A DNA stretch of 64,000 nucleotides from Triatoma infestans (Eukaryota > Arthropoda > Insecta > Hemiptera > Reduviidae), in assembly GCA_011037195.1 (NCBI GenBank), contig JAAEAF010006585.1, positions 1 to 64,000 of the forward strand, in the 5' to 3' direction. The notes beneath the pieces are model-generated. The model was given only the letters and a program-made list of their open reading frames with translations, was not told where the DNA came from and made no database searches. The position numbers and the translations under genes are program-made. Shown here in pieces: positions 12,370 through 24,389 of the stretch. The number at the start of each line of letters is the position of its first letter. The stretch's first letter is position 1.

Positions 12370-15300
12370 ATGGCAACCGCAAGTAGCAGTCAAGAATGTA
12401 TAAAGGAAGAAAGCAGACCTCTGCTTCAACCAACCACGAGTCAAGCAGCACCAACTATAACAATTGATCCTGCTTACTCACGAAAATCGTCATCTTTTGT
12501 TAGACAGGTATTCTAATTAATTGATATAAATCATTATCAAATTAGATTATACTATCTTAGGGTTGAATTGAATTCAAAGCAGAATAAAGTGTCAAACAAT
12601 TTTTTTTTTTTTCTATTGATTCACCTTTTTAAAATGTGCTTTGAACCAGTGAAGTAAACCTACTGTTTTTCATTTCCTAACAGATATTTTTAGGGGTAAT
12701 AATAGCTTTGCCAAGTGTTTCTTGTGGCATGAGTTTGGGATTTTCTGCTGTTACTTTCGAACAATTAAGATTAGATGTTGATGAGGCTACATGGTTTGGT
12801 GAGTTTTTCAAGATTGATTTCTTTTTATAATATAAGCTAAATTGAGTTTATGTAAAACATTGAAAATTTGAAGTCTTCAGGTTGAGATTGTACGTCTAGC
12901 TTTCGGTAAACCGAAGTTTCGTCTCTATTGTAATAATTCTGAAAAGCCAAGACTTATAAATGTATTTCTTAAATAATTAATCAGCCAATTCATAAACAAG
13001 AACTAATGAAGCTAAACTCAAAAGAAAACATATATGCATATCAACACTCTTTTGCAATTTTTTTATATTTGCATTTTTTCACCTTGATATGAATATAGAT
13101 CTTCAGGTATTGATCTATTCTTAGTACTGAAACATCTATTAGTGCAACCTTTACGTTACTTCAGATGATGCTTGCTAGCTAGAAAAAAATGTCAAAAACG
13201 AACATTTAGGATTTTACGCGAAGTAAAGGATTCATTAAGTTGCCAGGATGAATACCAAAAATATTCCACGGGCTTACCCATGGTAAACCTTGGAGAAATC
13301 GTGATGTTACTTCTATCTTTCATTACGTGACCCCATTGCCTTTCTCAAAGTGGTTCTCATATGGATCAAAATCACGTTAGTTGGTACTACTTGCACTCCT
13401 TCATTAAGCGCTTTTAATAATAGGAAGAGGAAGGATTAGCTCAGTTTTAGCACTTTGGACTCTCATGTGGAGGTTTTGGTTCTAGTCTAGCAGTGCTGCC
13501 CTTAGTTTTTCTCTTCCAAGGAGTCTGTCAGCTGCTTTGCGGTGATGCGAAGTAATATCTGTAACGAAAAAACATTACATTGTAGGCCGGTGGGGATACA
13601 ATAGAAATTGCAGGTCGCAGTGCACTATCTCCTAAAGAAATCTAACTGTAGCAAGGTAGTCTGAGGCTAAGAAAACCATTTAGTTTTTCAGTTAGCCTTT
13701 TGTTTACTGGAGATGAATGTTTAAAGTTAAAACTTTCCGACGACTTAGTGGCTAAAATTGTTTATATTTTTGACGATCTAAATTTCCTACTGAACTCAAA
13801 AGACTGATTATAATATGTAGGTGGTCTTAGAGCTTGAGCTATAAATTTTACACTACTAGCTCACTCTTACTAGCACCTCCCTAATAAATAAAAAATATTA
13901 CAGCTACTGTACCGTTCTCTCTCATTTTTCAAACCCATTGGTCATTCTTTTGCTTCTATTACTATTGCTGATAACTTGTAGGCCATCTAGATCGCCATTG
14001 ACCTAAGAGAGATCTCATTTAGAACTGATCAGTGCTAATGATAATCCATACACGGAGCCATCATTGGATAATTTCTATCTTCCCGTATCTTACAATATAA
14101 ATATAACATACATGACAAAACACTATCTGCCGTTTCCACAAAAAGTACCTAAATTATTATTCTTAAAAACATTTGTTAGAAAGATGAAAAGCAAAATAAA
14201 ACGACTAAGGTTTTATTGTCTAGGTTCATCAATTTTGGAAATCATCGTTTGGGACATTACTATCCTAAAATGCTGTCGTTACATAGGCAGCGTTTGGATA
14301 CATACATCAACTAAAATGGTTTGATTTTTCATAAATTTGACTATTTCTTCAGTCAGCAACTTTTCGCTGCCCTTAATAATCGCCTATCCTTTGTGCTTCG
14401 CTTGGAAAGGGTTCTTTGCAGACGCAGTCTCAACCTGAAGCGTTAGATTCCTAACGATTCTGCAGAAGCATGATAAAAAAAAATAGAATTAATGAAAATA
14501 TAAAACAAACAAAATCTGACTGAACCTCACTCTGATTTTTTTAAATAAGAAGTTAGCCAGTCATATGTGATAAGTTTGCAGAAGCCTTTTTTTTTTGAAA
14601 TCCTGCAACTCTTTTGAAAAATTCAAACTTTTATCATAATAATTTGTTTCTTAATGTTATATACTAAAACCAGTAAATTATCATTTTGCAGCCAGTATGG
14701 CAATCATGGGATTTCCTATTGGAGGTCTATTAGTTGGTCCATTAATGGATAGATATGGCCGTAGACCTGCATTACTCTCCATCAATATAGTCAGTTTAAT
14801 TGGCTGGTTAATGTTGGCTGTACCAGCTGAAAGACCACCAATTTTCAAATTATTAACAGGACGACTGTTGACTGGTATTGCTGGAGGGCTAGCCAGCGTC
14901 CCAGCATCAGTATACGCAGCAGAATGCCTTTGTTCCAACAATTTGGCCGTGAGAAGTGCACTTGTTAGTTGGTCAACGGTAGCATTAGGCGGTGGCATTT
15001 GTCTTGTTTATTCAACGGGAGCAGTGATAGACTATTTTTCGGTCGCTAGTATTGCCACTCTTTTATCAATATTTTCACTAATTATGGTGGCAGTATGCAT
15101 ACCAGAAAGTCCAGTATGGTTGAGTATGAAAGGACGATATGGAGATGCAGAATGGTCACAAAGAGAAATAAATATATCACCGCCTCCGCATCCTATTGAA
15201 CAACCATCTGAAGCAGAGGACATGAGCCAGCCGCATCCGCCAACACCACCTCCACCTCAGCCAGAAACATTGAAAGAACTTCTCAAACCAGAAGCTTATA

Positions 15301-15950
15301 AACCTCTACTCATTATGATTGGCTTTTTTTTCTTTCAACAGTTTTCTGGAGTATATGTTATCATTGCCTATATGGTGGATATAACAATAGCTTCTGGAGT
15401 GACAATATTTAACCCATATACCATCACGGTGATTGCAGGATGGATAATTCTATTAGTATCCATAATTGCTAGTTTGGTATATCCAAGCACAGGTGTCAGA
15501 GCGGTGGCTGCAATTTCCGGAGCAGGTACCACTTTATCCATGTTATTTATTGGTACATATCTCAGTTTGCGTCACTATTGGATCTTAAATCCTGACTGGT
15601 ATATCTTGAATTGGGCTCCTGTCATAGCTATACTGGCTAACATAGCCGTCAGCACAGTTGGATTTTTGATATTACCTTGGTCAATGTTGGGAGAAGTATT
15701 TCCTTTAAATGTGAAAGGAATCGCAGCAGGAATTGCTACATGTATTGGATTTATTTTCAGTTTTATCGCTATTAAAATATATCCTTACATTCTATTAGAT
15801 CTTGGTGCCAGCGGAATATTCTTCTTTTTTGGGGGAATGGCTTTATTTGGAACAATTTTTGTCATACTATTTTTACCTGAAACTAAAGGTAAAACATTAC
15901 AAGAGATTGTAGATGAATTTGCAAAACAAAAAACAAGAAATCAAAATTGA
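12370..15950 (+). CDS. MFS sugar transporter, facilitated trehalose transporter (Tret1)-like
   Basis: Three coding exons: 12370-12507, 12684-12798 and 14692-15950 (TGA), giving about 503 residues, the normal family length. Junctions are GT-AG and phases agree (0, then 1). Exon 1 encodes a soluble N-terminus. Exon 2 is the first helix (IFLGVIIALPSVSCGMSLGF). Exon 3 carries the sugar-porter signatures in order: GPLMDRYGRRP after helix 2, PESPVWL after helix 6, a Pro-rich central loop, QQFSGVYV in helix 7, PWSMLGEVFP in helix 10, and PETKGKTLQEI at the C-terminus. Members move trehalose or hexoses across the plasma membrane by facilitated diffusion. The substrate is inferred from family only. 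An acceptor-like AG at 12360 implies a 5'UTR intron, because the frame upstream of the ATG has a stop. The second intron holds a SINE. No catalytic-type residue is missing, and the gene looks intact. Confidence 0.88.
13425..13665 (+). repeat. tRNA-derived SINE (copy 2) in transporter intron 2
   Basis: The tRNA-like head has an A-box-like TTAGCTCAGTTTTAGC and a B-box-like GGTTCTAGTCT, followed by agcagtgctgcccttag, the block shared with the 5.0-kb copy. The 3' part (ggggatacaatagaaattg then caggtcgcagtg) resembles the 3' end of the RNase-H LINE at 20.75 kb (ggggatccacagtagacc then aggtcgcagtgg). It lies in sense orientation within the ~1.9-kb intron. Confidence 0.7.
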
Positions 15951-16104
15951 AGGGGAAATTTATTCAAATTTGTAGCTTAAGCAAAGATTTGCTCAATATT
16001 TTTTGGCAAAATGGTTTACAAGAACTATAAGTTCTAGTTTTATATAATAATTCGTGGAAATGAATGTTGATAGTTATTGTAGTTGGGCCCGCAGAGCTGG
16101 ATAG

Positions 16105-16285
16105 CATCAGAGATATTTTCCGTGATAATCTGCTTCATTTTTTGGACATCGACCTATTTCGGGCGTTCGCCCATCATCACTATCTTTATCACTGTCTTTA
16201 TAAAACAGTGAGATGATGGGCGAACGCCCGAAACTTGTCGATGACCAGAAAATGAAGCAGGCTATCACGAAAAATATCTCTGATG
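16105..16285. repeat. Inverted-repeat hairpin in the transporter 3' region
   Basis: Arms of ~75 bp. The left starts catcagagatattttccgtg and ends with the GC-rich cgggcgttcgcccatcat. The right begins gatgatgggcgaacgcccg and ends atctctgatg. The loop is ~30 bp. It lies ~155 bp past the transporter stop codon and upstream of the nearest AATAAA-like signal (~16909), so it is probably transcribed in the 3'UTR. A short foldback MITE is likely. A processed hairpin RNA is possible but unproven. Confidence 0.8.
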
Positions 16286-17386
16286 TTGATAGTTATGTTT
16301 GCGTGAAATATGCTAATAAGAGATGACTTAATTTATAAGTGTAGAAATTAAACCATTTTTCATATTCTCATGAAATTCTCCAAAGTATCTTTTTTTTTTA
16401 ACTGCGATTTACATGATATTTTGAGATGAAAGAGTAATTGACATTAGCAAATATTGTTTCTTGTCTTTTTTTTCTATTTTGCCCTAATTAAATCATAACT
16501 TTACAGTAGCAAGTAGTAAACTGAGTGTACTGAGTGCACATATTGTCAGTATCATCCCTTCACACAAATCTTTGTTTTTGTTTAGATTTTGTAGATATAA
16601 TTTCAGTTAAGTGTGAGGAAAATAATTGTTATAAGTTGAGAAAAAATGATTATATATATATATATAGTTTTGTACAACTTATGGCAGAATATTTACTATT
16701 CCGTGATTATATACTTATTTCTTCTAGATAGAATTATTTGATTGTATCAAAACATTTAATTTATTTCATGAACAATATGTCACTTTTATTTTTATACAAT
16801 ATATTCACTTCATTAATCAAATCTTAATAGATTTTAGAACATTTGTTTGGCTTTAATTACGTTTTATGTAATTATAACATAAGCTTTATTATTGATTTTT
16901 CTAATTTTTAATAAATTTTTGAAAAATGTATTTTTTTTATTAAAGAAAAAGATATTACATACTTATTATTTTTTTTATGTTACCGATTACACACCATAAT
17001 CCTTTTTCACTTATATACTATAAAAATATTAATTTTATAAAGCTGACATTTCTCATTAATTCGCTGCAAATACTTTGTTTTTTTTGGGGGCATTTGATTC
17101 AAGGTACAAATATAATTGTACCTTTGAATAAGGTACAATTACCCTAAAAAATGGAGAAATTCATTGGGTAAATAACGAATCTGTAATTAGGATTACATAT
17201 TTTAGAGGTAAAAACAGTAAAAACCTTTTCTTTAAACAAAATTTTAACTCTAACTCAGTTATTTGTTCAAATAATGATATTTAATAATTAAATCCATCAA
17301 ATTAGCTTCAGTCATTATTCAACCTATATGCATAAAAATGAAATATTAATTTATTTGAAAATAAAGATAATTAAAGGTGTAAAGAT
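16286..17386. other. Transporter 3' flank, no further gene seen
   Basis: A/T-rich. An aataaa string near 16909 could be the transporter polyadenylation signal. A (TA)n run is at 16651-16666. The 65-codon frame at 16534-16731 has no recognisable feature. Confidence 0.4.
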
Positions 17387-17442
17387 TTAGTATAATGCCA
17401 TCTTGCCTCCTATACTTAAGAATGGATAAAACACCAGATTCC
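17387..17442 (-). CDS. Possible terminal exon of the secreted W-rich protein gene
   Basis: On minus, a strong acceptor (ttgttttcttgctttcag) precedes 18 codons ending in TAA (NLVFYPFLSIGGKMALY). Its phase matches the phase-1 donor of the last clear exon at 19195. The segment is short and carries no domain, so it may be chance. The alternative is that the gene ends by reading through the 19195 donor to a stop at 19169. Confidence 0.25.
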
Positions 17443-19168
17443 CTGAAAGCAAGAAAACAATTAATATGGTTGAAATAATGTTTTTAAAGCTGACATTACT
17501 AATAATATCTTTTAAATTATCGTTTAAAAGAAAATATGTATGCTTAAAAAGTCAGAAGCGAAATCAGCAACAATTTAAGACTCTATAATTAACATAATAT
17601 TAATGATATTTAATATAATAATAATATATTGTTAATATCATACTATATTGGTAACATAATATATTGATGTTCGGGCAGAAGTAAAAAAAAAAAAAGATGA
17701 ATTCTTGCCGTTTCGATAAATTTATTATCTTTTTCAAGGCAGAAATTGATTTTGTGTAGTGTGCAAAGAATAATATAAGTGGTTTCCAAAGAGTCAGGCC
17801 TTAAAATTAGATTATGTAGATACAATTTTTAGTCCCTAAGCATAATTAATTGATTCATGTCTAAAACAAAGATTTTCTTATCCCTTCCTCCTTTTAACAT
17901 TTTTTTAAATTTTAAAAATACTCTCCCTTCATTTCAATCTCAACGTTCTCAATGTACATTCCTCTCCTACCCTTAAGGATCTTTATCTTTTTTATTTTCT
18001 CTTACTGTTAATATCATTTCATTTGATTAACTGTCACTTCTACGTTATAATTTGTTGTTTTTAATTATAAATCTATGCACTCTTTCTTCAGTACAATACT
18101 TTATAGTAAGGTAACTTTTTCACTAATAAATTTTGCAGAGCTCCTGAAGAATGGCACCAATGATACCCGGAACGTAGAGCAACAAAGAATTTTTTTTCTT
18201 TAAAACTCCTCTGGCCATTGCCGTATAAACATCTCATTATAATGTAAATGTGTGTAAAGTCTTGTATGTGTAAAATGTGACTGTGAATGTGACATTATAC
18301 TTATATATTATATATTTTGACTACAGTTTCATTCATTCCATATTTCATTCATCTTGATTTTTTTCTTCTACTACTGGCTGACCACACGAATTTTTACAAA
18401 ATATACTCTAATGGCCGATAATCAACCAAACATTAAGTAGCAGCTGAGATTAGCAGAATATAAGAAAAACTACGACTACATCTATGGGTTTTTTTCAAAT
18501 ATATCTATGACACATACGGATCGGAACCTTGCACTTTCTCAGAAAATGGGCAAAAGATAACCAAAAACTAGCTTCATTATTAAATCAATGTATTTTCATG
18601 CTGAAATGTCGTCAACATTGTATAATAATAATATTAAGACATTGCCTTCTTTTTCGAAAGACAAATAGAAATGATAAATTAAAACAATATGGATGGAAAC
18701 CATTTAATGGTAACTAGTCAAAGATCCCTTCTAGTTTTACTTTCTCTTGCAGTTAACAATAGGTGAAATATTTGGTTTTGTATCGAAATAGAGGTTTTTT
18801 TTTTACAGAAATACAAGTTTTAAGGCTGTTGAATTTGAAAAATATCCCTATACCTTTTCGGATATGTGAATCGAAAATCGTTGAAAATTGAAGCTATACA
18901 TTCAGTTTGGGTATTATAAGGTTATAGAAGAAAAAACTCGCTTGATGCAAGTATCACTCTACTGAATGGCTCTTTTATTCTTTTTAAAATTAGGAAGTTT
19001 CTAAGGAAGTTGCTAGACTAAAGTGTCATTTGTAAAAAAGTTTACTATTCTACTTACTGGATGATATTAAGTTTATTATGAAGAAAATATGCCGAAAATT
19101 GCAAGTTTGGAAAAGTTGCATTTAGAGAAAGTCGTAAGTAAAGTGGTTTTCACCCAGATTTTTTAATC
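17443..19168. other. AT-rich DNA, no gene seen
   Basis: If the exon at 17.4 kb is real, this is an intron. Open frames at 17643-17825 and 18529-18717 have no splice context or recognisable motif. Confidence 0.35.
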
Positions 19169-19194
19169 TTATACCAACACATGATGTAACTTAC

Positions 19195-22100
19195 TAGAAA
19201 AATGACGGAATATCCATTGCCCACCATCTACCGCTGGCTGGAAACCCCATGATTCAGCTTTATTCAATGTCAAACTCCAAGCATTTTCATCATTTATTCT
19301 TATAGGATTAGTGATATAAGTGACTGATTTTTTTGGTACATCAATTTCCCAATGAATAAGTTTATATTCTTGGGCATTATTGTTAAACTTATAGAAAACA
19401 TCACTAACAGTTTTGTCTGCAACAGAAGTCATCACTTGTTTTCTTTTGTTTGGATTTCAATTTCCCAATTTTTTTTTCCTCATATGAATAAAGGAATTAA
19501 AAATCTGTAATACTAGAACAAAACAAAATATAAATATGAAATTAGGAAAATTATGGTTGGCAGTGGCCAAAGAAAAATCTTTTCATCTTTGAAAAAGTTT
19601 ATTTTTTTCGACGTTTTGGGTTTCTTTGTTGTCCTTCATCAGGAACTGTCAAGAAGAGATGGGCAAATTAAATTTAAACGTCGAAAAGTTCAACTTTTAA
19701 GTTGAAAAGTTTTTTCTTCGCCCTCTGTCAACCATCATTTTTCTAATTTGGTAACAGCGGTCAAACTTAACTATTATTTATGTTCCAAATAAATATGTAT
19801 TTATAAAAAATTCCCTTAGCATAAATTTGTAAGAAATGCCCTCATACATACATTTTTATAAATGGGGCTGCGACCCACCCCTGTTTGGTAACTCGATCTG
19901 GTATACTGATGGATCCAAAACTCCGACTGGGGTCGGAGCTGGGGTCTTCGGGGGCAAGCCCAAAGTTAAAATTAAGGCTAGCCTAGGGAAGTACGCCACG
20001 GTCTTTCAGGCTAAAGTCGTGGCGTTACAACTCTGCGCTAGGGAGATTATAAGGCAAAGGATAGTGGGTAGAAGAGTGGCCATATACTCCGACAGTCAGG
20101 CAGCCCTGAAGGCACTTTCCTCACACCAAATAGTCTCAAGACTGGTGTGGGACTGCCTACTTGCCCTCACCGAGGTGGATACTCGGAATAAACTGATACT
20201 CGCCTGGGTGCCGGGACATGCAGGGTTCCTGGGCAATGGGAGGGCGGATCCCCTAGCGAGGGAGGGCTCGCAGGATACCTTTATAGTCCCCGAACCCTTC
20301 TGCGGCTTGTCCAGGAGACTCATTCAAACTTCTATCAAGGGGTGGATAGAAGATCAGCGTCTGCGTTGGTGGGAGGGAACACCAGGACAGAGACAGGCAA
20401 AGCTCTTCATTAAAAGACATTTGCCTAAATTTACCAAAGGCCTACTGAGCCAAACCCGAAGGGATATAAGGTTAATTGTGGGTCTACTAACAGGGCATTG
20501 TAGGCTGAATAGACACATGCACCACCTACAACTTGCGGATAGTGCGGTATGCCGATTCTGCAAGGTAGAGGAGGAGACCCCGGCGCACATCCTTTGTGAG
20601 TGCGCCGGCCTGGCGAGGATTAGGTTTCTTCAATTGGGGACGGGCAATCCCGAAGCTGAAAGCGTCATGACGGAGCCGCTCTCAGCTTTGCTAGGATTGA
20701 TTAGGAGGGCAAAGCTGGGGGCTGTTCTGTAACTTAAGGGGATCCACAGTAGACCTCAATTTGTAGGTCGCAGTGGAATGAGGCTCCCCCCCCCGCTTCT
20801 ATTCTATATTTTTATAAGAAATGAGTCAATTATATATTGTGAGAGTTTCACCCCAGTTTCTCTACTAATTTAAAATGTTTAACAATGAATTTTATTTATC
20901 AAGAAAAAACTTTAGATAAAAATTTAAATCAAACAGATATTTACCACTTCCTTCTATCCATTTGTAAACTATTCTCCATCGTCCATTTTTACCATTCCAG
21001 TTATAATTAATAACAGCTTCAGGGCAATTTCTTTGACTTTTTCTCTGTGTCCACCATTTTTGCATCTAATCAAATATATCATAGAAACGTATGCATGCAG
21101 TGAATGAGTAAAATGTAATTATTGCAGGGCAAAAGTTTAGATAAGAAAATATGTATACCAAGGATACATCCGAGGTTGCCAGAGAACAAAGAGCAGGATC
21201 TAAAATTATATCCTCAGTAGCAAATGGATTATGTCGCCTATTTTCTATTTAAATAAAATAAAAAGTAGAAATTAATAATATAATAGCCGAATTAAAAGTT
21301 TATGGCAGCTAGATAAATGGACCTTCTTTGAAAATATTACTTGTATATACTCTAAACAAATAATGGCCGTGTCCAGTAGGGACAAAACCAAAAATATCTC
21401 CATTGTATGAAATATTCCAAGCATTAGCGTACACAGGAACAGCATTACTTTCCCAATTTTTAGCATAACCCCAAGAGACAAATGCTTGCTCTTTATCATT
21501 CATAAATGCTGAACAATTAATGAAAACAGCCATTCCTTCATACCATCCACCTTAAAGAAATAAATAAAACATAATTTTGTTAAAAAGAAGTGATTGGATT
21601 AAAAAATATATATATAAAAAAAATTATCACCTGGATAAGTATATTTATAGCTAACATTCCATCTTCCACCTTGTACATCCCATTGCCAATCAATTAAATG
21701 AGTAGAATTATCTCGAACCGTTATACTAGTTATATCTTCTGGTTGCCTATTGATATTGTACCGACATGGTGGAAACTGTTTTTTAAGATTTCATCATTAA
21801 TAATTGATAAATACATTGAAAAAAATATATAGTTTTATTTAAACAAAATAGAGTGATTGTTCTTTAAGTATTTCTATTAAATGAAATATTTCCTATATTA
21901 TAGAAAAAAAAAAAAATTGAAAAGTAAGTGAGTTTAAAATATCTCCTTTAACATTGTCTTTAGATCCTATCTGGTTCTAGCAGAGTTATCTTAAGCGGTC
22001 AAATGAATTGGACATTATTAATACTTGCAATGTTACAACCATCTGATGATATTTGGTGTAACTTATAACGAAGATGTGACTAAGTGAATGCCACTATGAA

Positions 22101-22534
22101 GCCAGGTCTCAAATTCATTAGGATACTACCTGGAAATGAATTATGAAATGGATACTACCTAAAGAAAAGTTTTTTATCTATCTTTTTTTAATCTCCAAAA
22201 AATAATTCTAAAATAAACTAATTATTCTAACTGAATAATCAATAAACTGTAGGTATTACATCCATTTGGACTGTTATTTGTTTTTATGCTTAAAAAATAT
22301 AATTTCAATCTCCTCCGAAGGATTTAATGTGTAGTTCTTTATTTTTCTAGAAGGTCAATAATTAACAGAGAATTTTCCTTGCCCATCTTCAAATATATAT
22401 TTGAAACAGTTATCGTGTAACTAATTGAAAATTTGCAGTAATGACTTACTCACAGTACAGGATGGTATTGCATATGTAAAAGTTACTGGTATTATAACAA
22501 AAATCACTGTAATGATAAGGTAACACAACTTCAT
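19195..22534 (-). CDS. Unrecognised secreted protein with two tryptophan-rich modules
   Basis: Six minus-strand exons with GT-AG borders: 22454-22534, 21631-21775, 21341-21550, 21159-21244, 20945-21065 and 19195-19434. Phases agree at every junction (0,1,1,0,1,1), giving about 290 residues before a last GTAAGT donor. Exon 1 is a clean signal peptide (start MKLCYLIITVIF). The rest contains two diverged copies of one module. Module 1 (exons 2-3) has DVQGGRWNVSYKY and later NAWNISYN..FGFVP..YLFRVY. Module 2 (exons 4-6) has NGKNGRWRIVYKW and later NAWSLTLN..WGFQP..WIFRHF. Several N-glycosylation sequons fit secretion. I do not recognise the family and assign no function. Exons 3 and 6 each also have an in-frame stop ~10 codons past the donor, so a short isoform ending at 21309 or 19169 is possible. 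The intron between exons 5 and 6 holds an antisense LINE. Confidence 0.65.
19862..20807 (+). mobile_element. 5'-truncated RNase-H LINE with an open frame, in an intron
   Basis: A continuous frame to 20732 encodes RNase H. SIWYTDGSKTPTGVGAG gives the first Asp, IYSDSQAAL the DSQAAL block, and WVPGHAGFLGNGRADPLAREG the C-terminal block. A CRFCKVEEETPAHILCEC zinc-binding-like segment and the family tail end follow. The first codons before ~19862 are host sequence. A 10-bp direct repeat, atttttataa, flanks it (19852-19861 and 20808-20817). The RT and endonuclease are gone. The frame has no stops, so it is younger than the copy at 31.4 kb. It lies antisense in the 5-6 intron of the secreted-protein gene. 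It is GC-rich compared with its surroundings. Confidence 0.85.
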
Positions 22535-24380
22535 AGTAATTACTTTAAACTACAAAAATGTCGCCATATATGTTGAAAAATGTTAACTAAAAAACCTTGA
22601 TGATTTTGTTGATTGATAAGGTGTTTATTATTTCCTGATCTTAAATTATCTGATTTTTTCCTCTTTATTTTCCGCCTATGGCAGGATGTGATGCATAAAT
22701 ATCTGTCAAACTTCTCTTTGTGAAGAATATCGTCATGTATGGGTTTTCCGTTAAATTTAATTAAAAAAAATACCAAACCAATAAAAAAAATAGAAAAGTT
22801 CAATTACATAGTTGGAGAAGGTCGTCGTCTCTTTATTTCAATTAAAAGGAAAATGATTTCAAGGTTAAAGCTGTTTTGCAGAATAAAATATTTATAGGTC
22901 TATCGATCTGTTTCGTTACTGTGATTAGCATAACACCACCATTTCCAAATACCTAAAAATGATTATGATTTCCAGCTTAGCGGTGTCCCTTATAGCAGCG
23001 ATAGGAAAATTCATCCTTAGATAAACATTGTAATATTAGTACAATGAATACAATTGAATGCCTCGGTTAGTTTAATTTATAGAAAAATAGTAGAAAGTAG
23101 GAAATTTCCTAGTACTTCCATACCTCCTGAATACTAGCTTCACAGCATAACTTCACAGCACTGCCAGTGTCTGAATCAATTATCTACTACATTTAGAGAC
23201 ATTACGTTAATAGTTATTTACATCTTGTGTGAGGCGTTCTTTTTATTATGTACTTTACTATAAACACTTCCACTCTAATCGTTCTAAAAATTCATGTTAT
23301 TTTGAAAAAAAAAAAGCGTTCTGAGGTAAAATAATTCTCTCTAAAAGATAAAAAATCTTAAATAAATTTCTGGTTTTGTATCGTTAAGTATTTGCAGAAT
23401 ACAAAATAATGTAAAAAAAAAATAAAAAAATATATAGTTGCCAGAAAATATTCACACACACACAATTATAAGTAAAATAATTATATTTTCTTACTATACA
23501 GATATATTCAATAAGAAATTTATTCTCAGGGTAACAATCTTGTAAAATTATTCACATGACATTTGTTATTGACCTTTTTTTTTAACACACTTATAGAAAA
23601 TTCAAAATTTAAAAACATTTTGTACATAATAAAGATCAATTTTTTTTATACTTATAAAGAATAGGAATAATGTTCTTTTAAATAAAAATTAACCTCATAT
23701 TTTTAACTTAAGCGTTTGCAAAACTAACAAAAATTATTGAACAGTTTGGATTTTTTTTTTTTTTTAAACAGAAGGAAAATAATGTTTTCGAAGATGAGAA
23801 TTTAACATTCATTTAATATTCATTTTGATTATCAAATTTTAAGTTAGTTTTCCAGATTGTTGTAACTGAATAATGTATTATATAAAGTTTGTTTGATACC
23901 AGGATGTACAATGTGTTCCCTTATCTCGAAGACAGTTAATTTTGAAAAAAAATTTCTAATGTTAGCTCTCAAATTTTTTTCCATTCAAATGTCAAATAGT
24001 AAACGAAACATTTATTAAGTGTACCAAACTAGCGGATTTCTTAGCTAACATTCTTATTTCAAAGGAAAATAGTTTTTCAATGGAACTAGAATATTTTTTG
24101 AGTAAAAAAAAAAATAAAATTAATTAAAATATAAATACAAAAATACAAGGCACCCCAGTTACTTTAATAAAATTATTTATGATATTTAATGTGTAATAAT
24201 TATCAGTAAGACGTAAGAACATTAAACATAGACTATACTAGTAATGGTAACAATATATATGTAAATATAAACAAAACGTAAATTTCATGTGATTTCGGTT
24301 TAATGTTTAAAACTATCTATTGTTGATAAATTTGTACAACTTCACATTTTTTTTACTTAACTTTTTATCGCTCCACTTCT
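22535..24380. other. AT-rich intergenic DNA
   Basis: This is upstream of the secreted-protein gene on minus and should hold its promoter. I could not identify a TATA box or initiator with confidence. No other exon or element is supported. Confidence 0.35.
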
Positions 24381-24389
24381 AATTGTAGG

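Noticed and set aside
12178..12444. 88-codon minus frame over the transporter's first exon
   Set aside because: Shadow of the transporter exon, which has phase-consistent splicing and family motifs.
14681..15223. Minus frames of 105 and 63 codons
   Set aside because: Antisense shadows of the transporter exon.
19836..20732. 298-codon intact RNase H frame as a host gene
   Set aside because: Flanking target duplication, LINE-type C-terminus and three sister copies show that it is a retrotransposon relic.
22540..22803. 87-codon minus frame just upstream of the secreted-protein start
   Set aside because: K/N/F-rich with no signal peptide, and not in frame with a splice into the signal-peptide exon.
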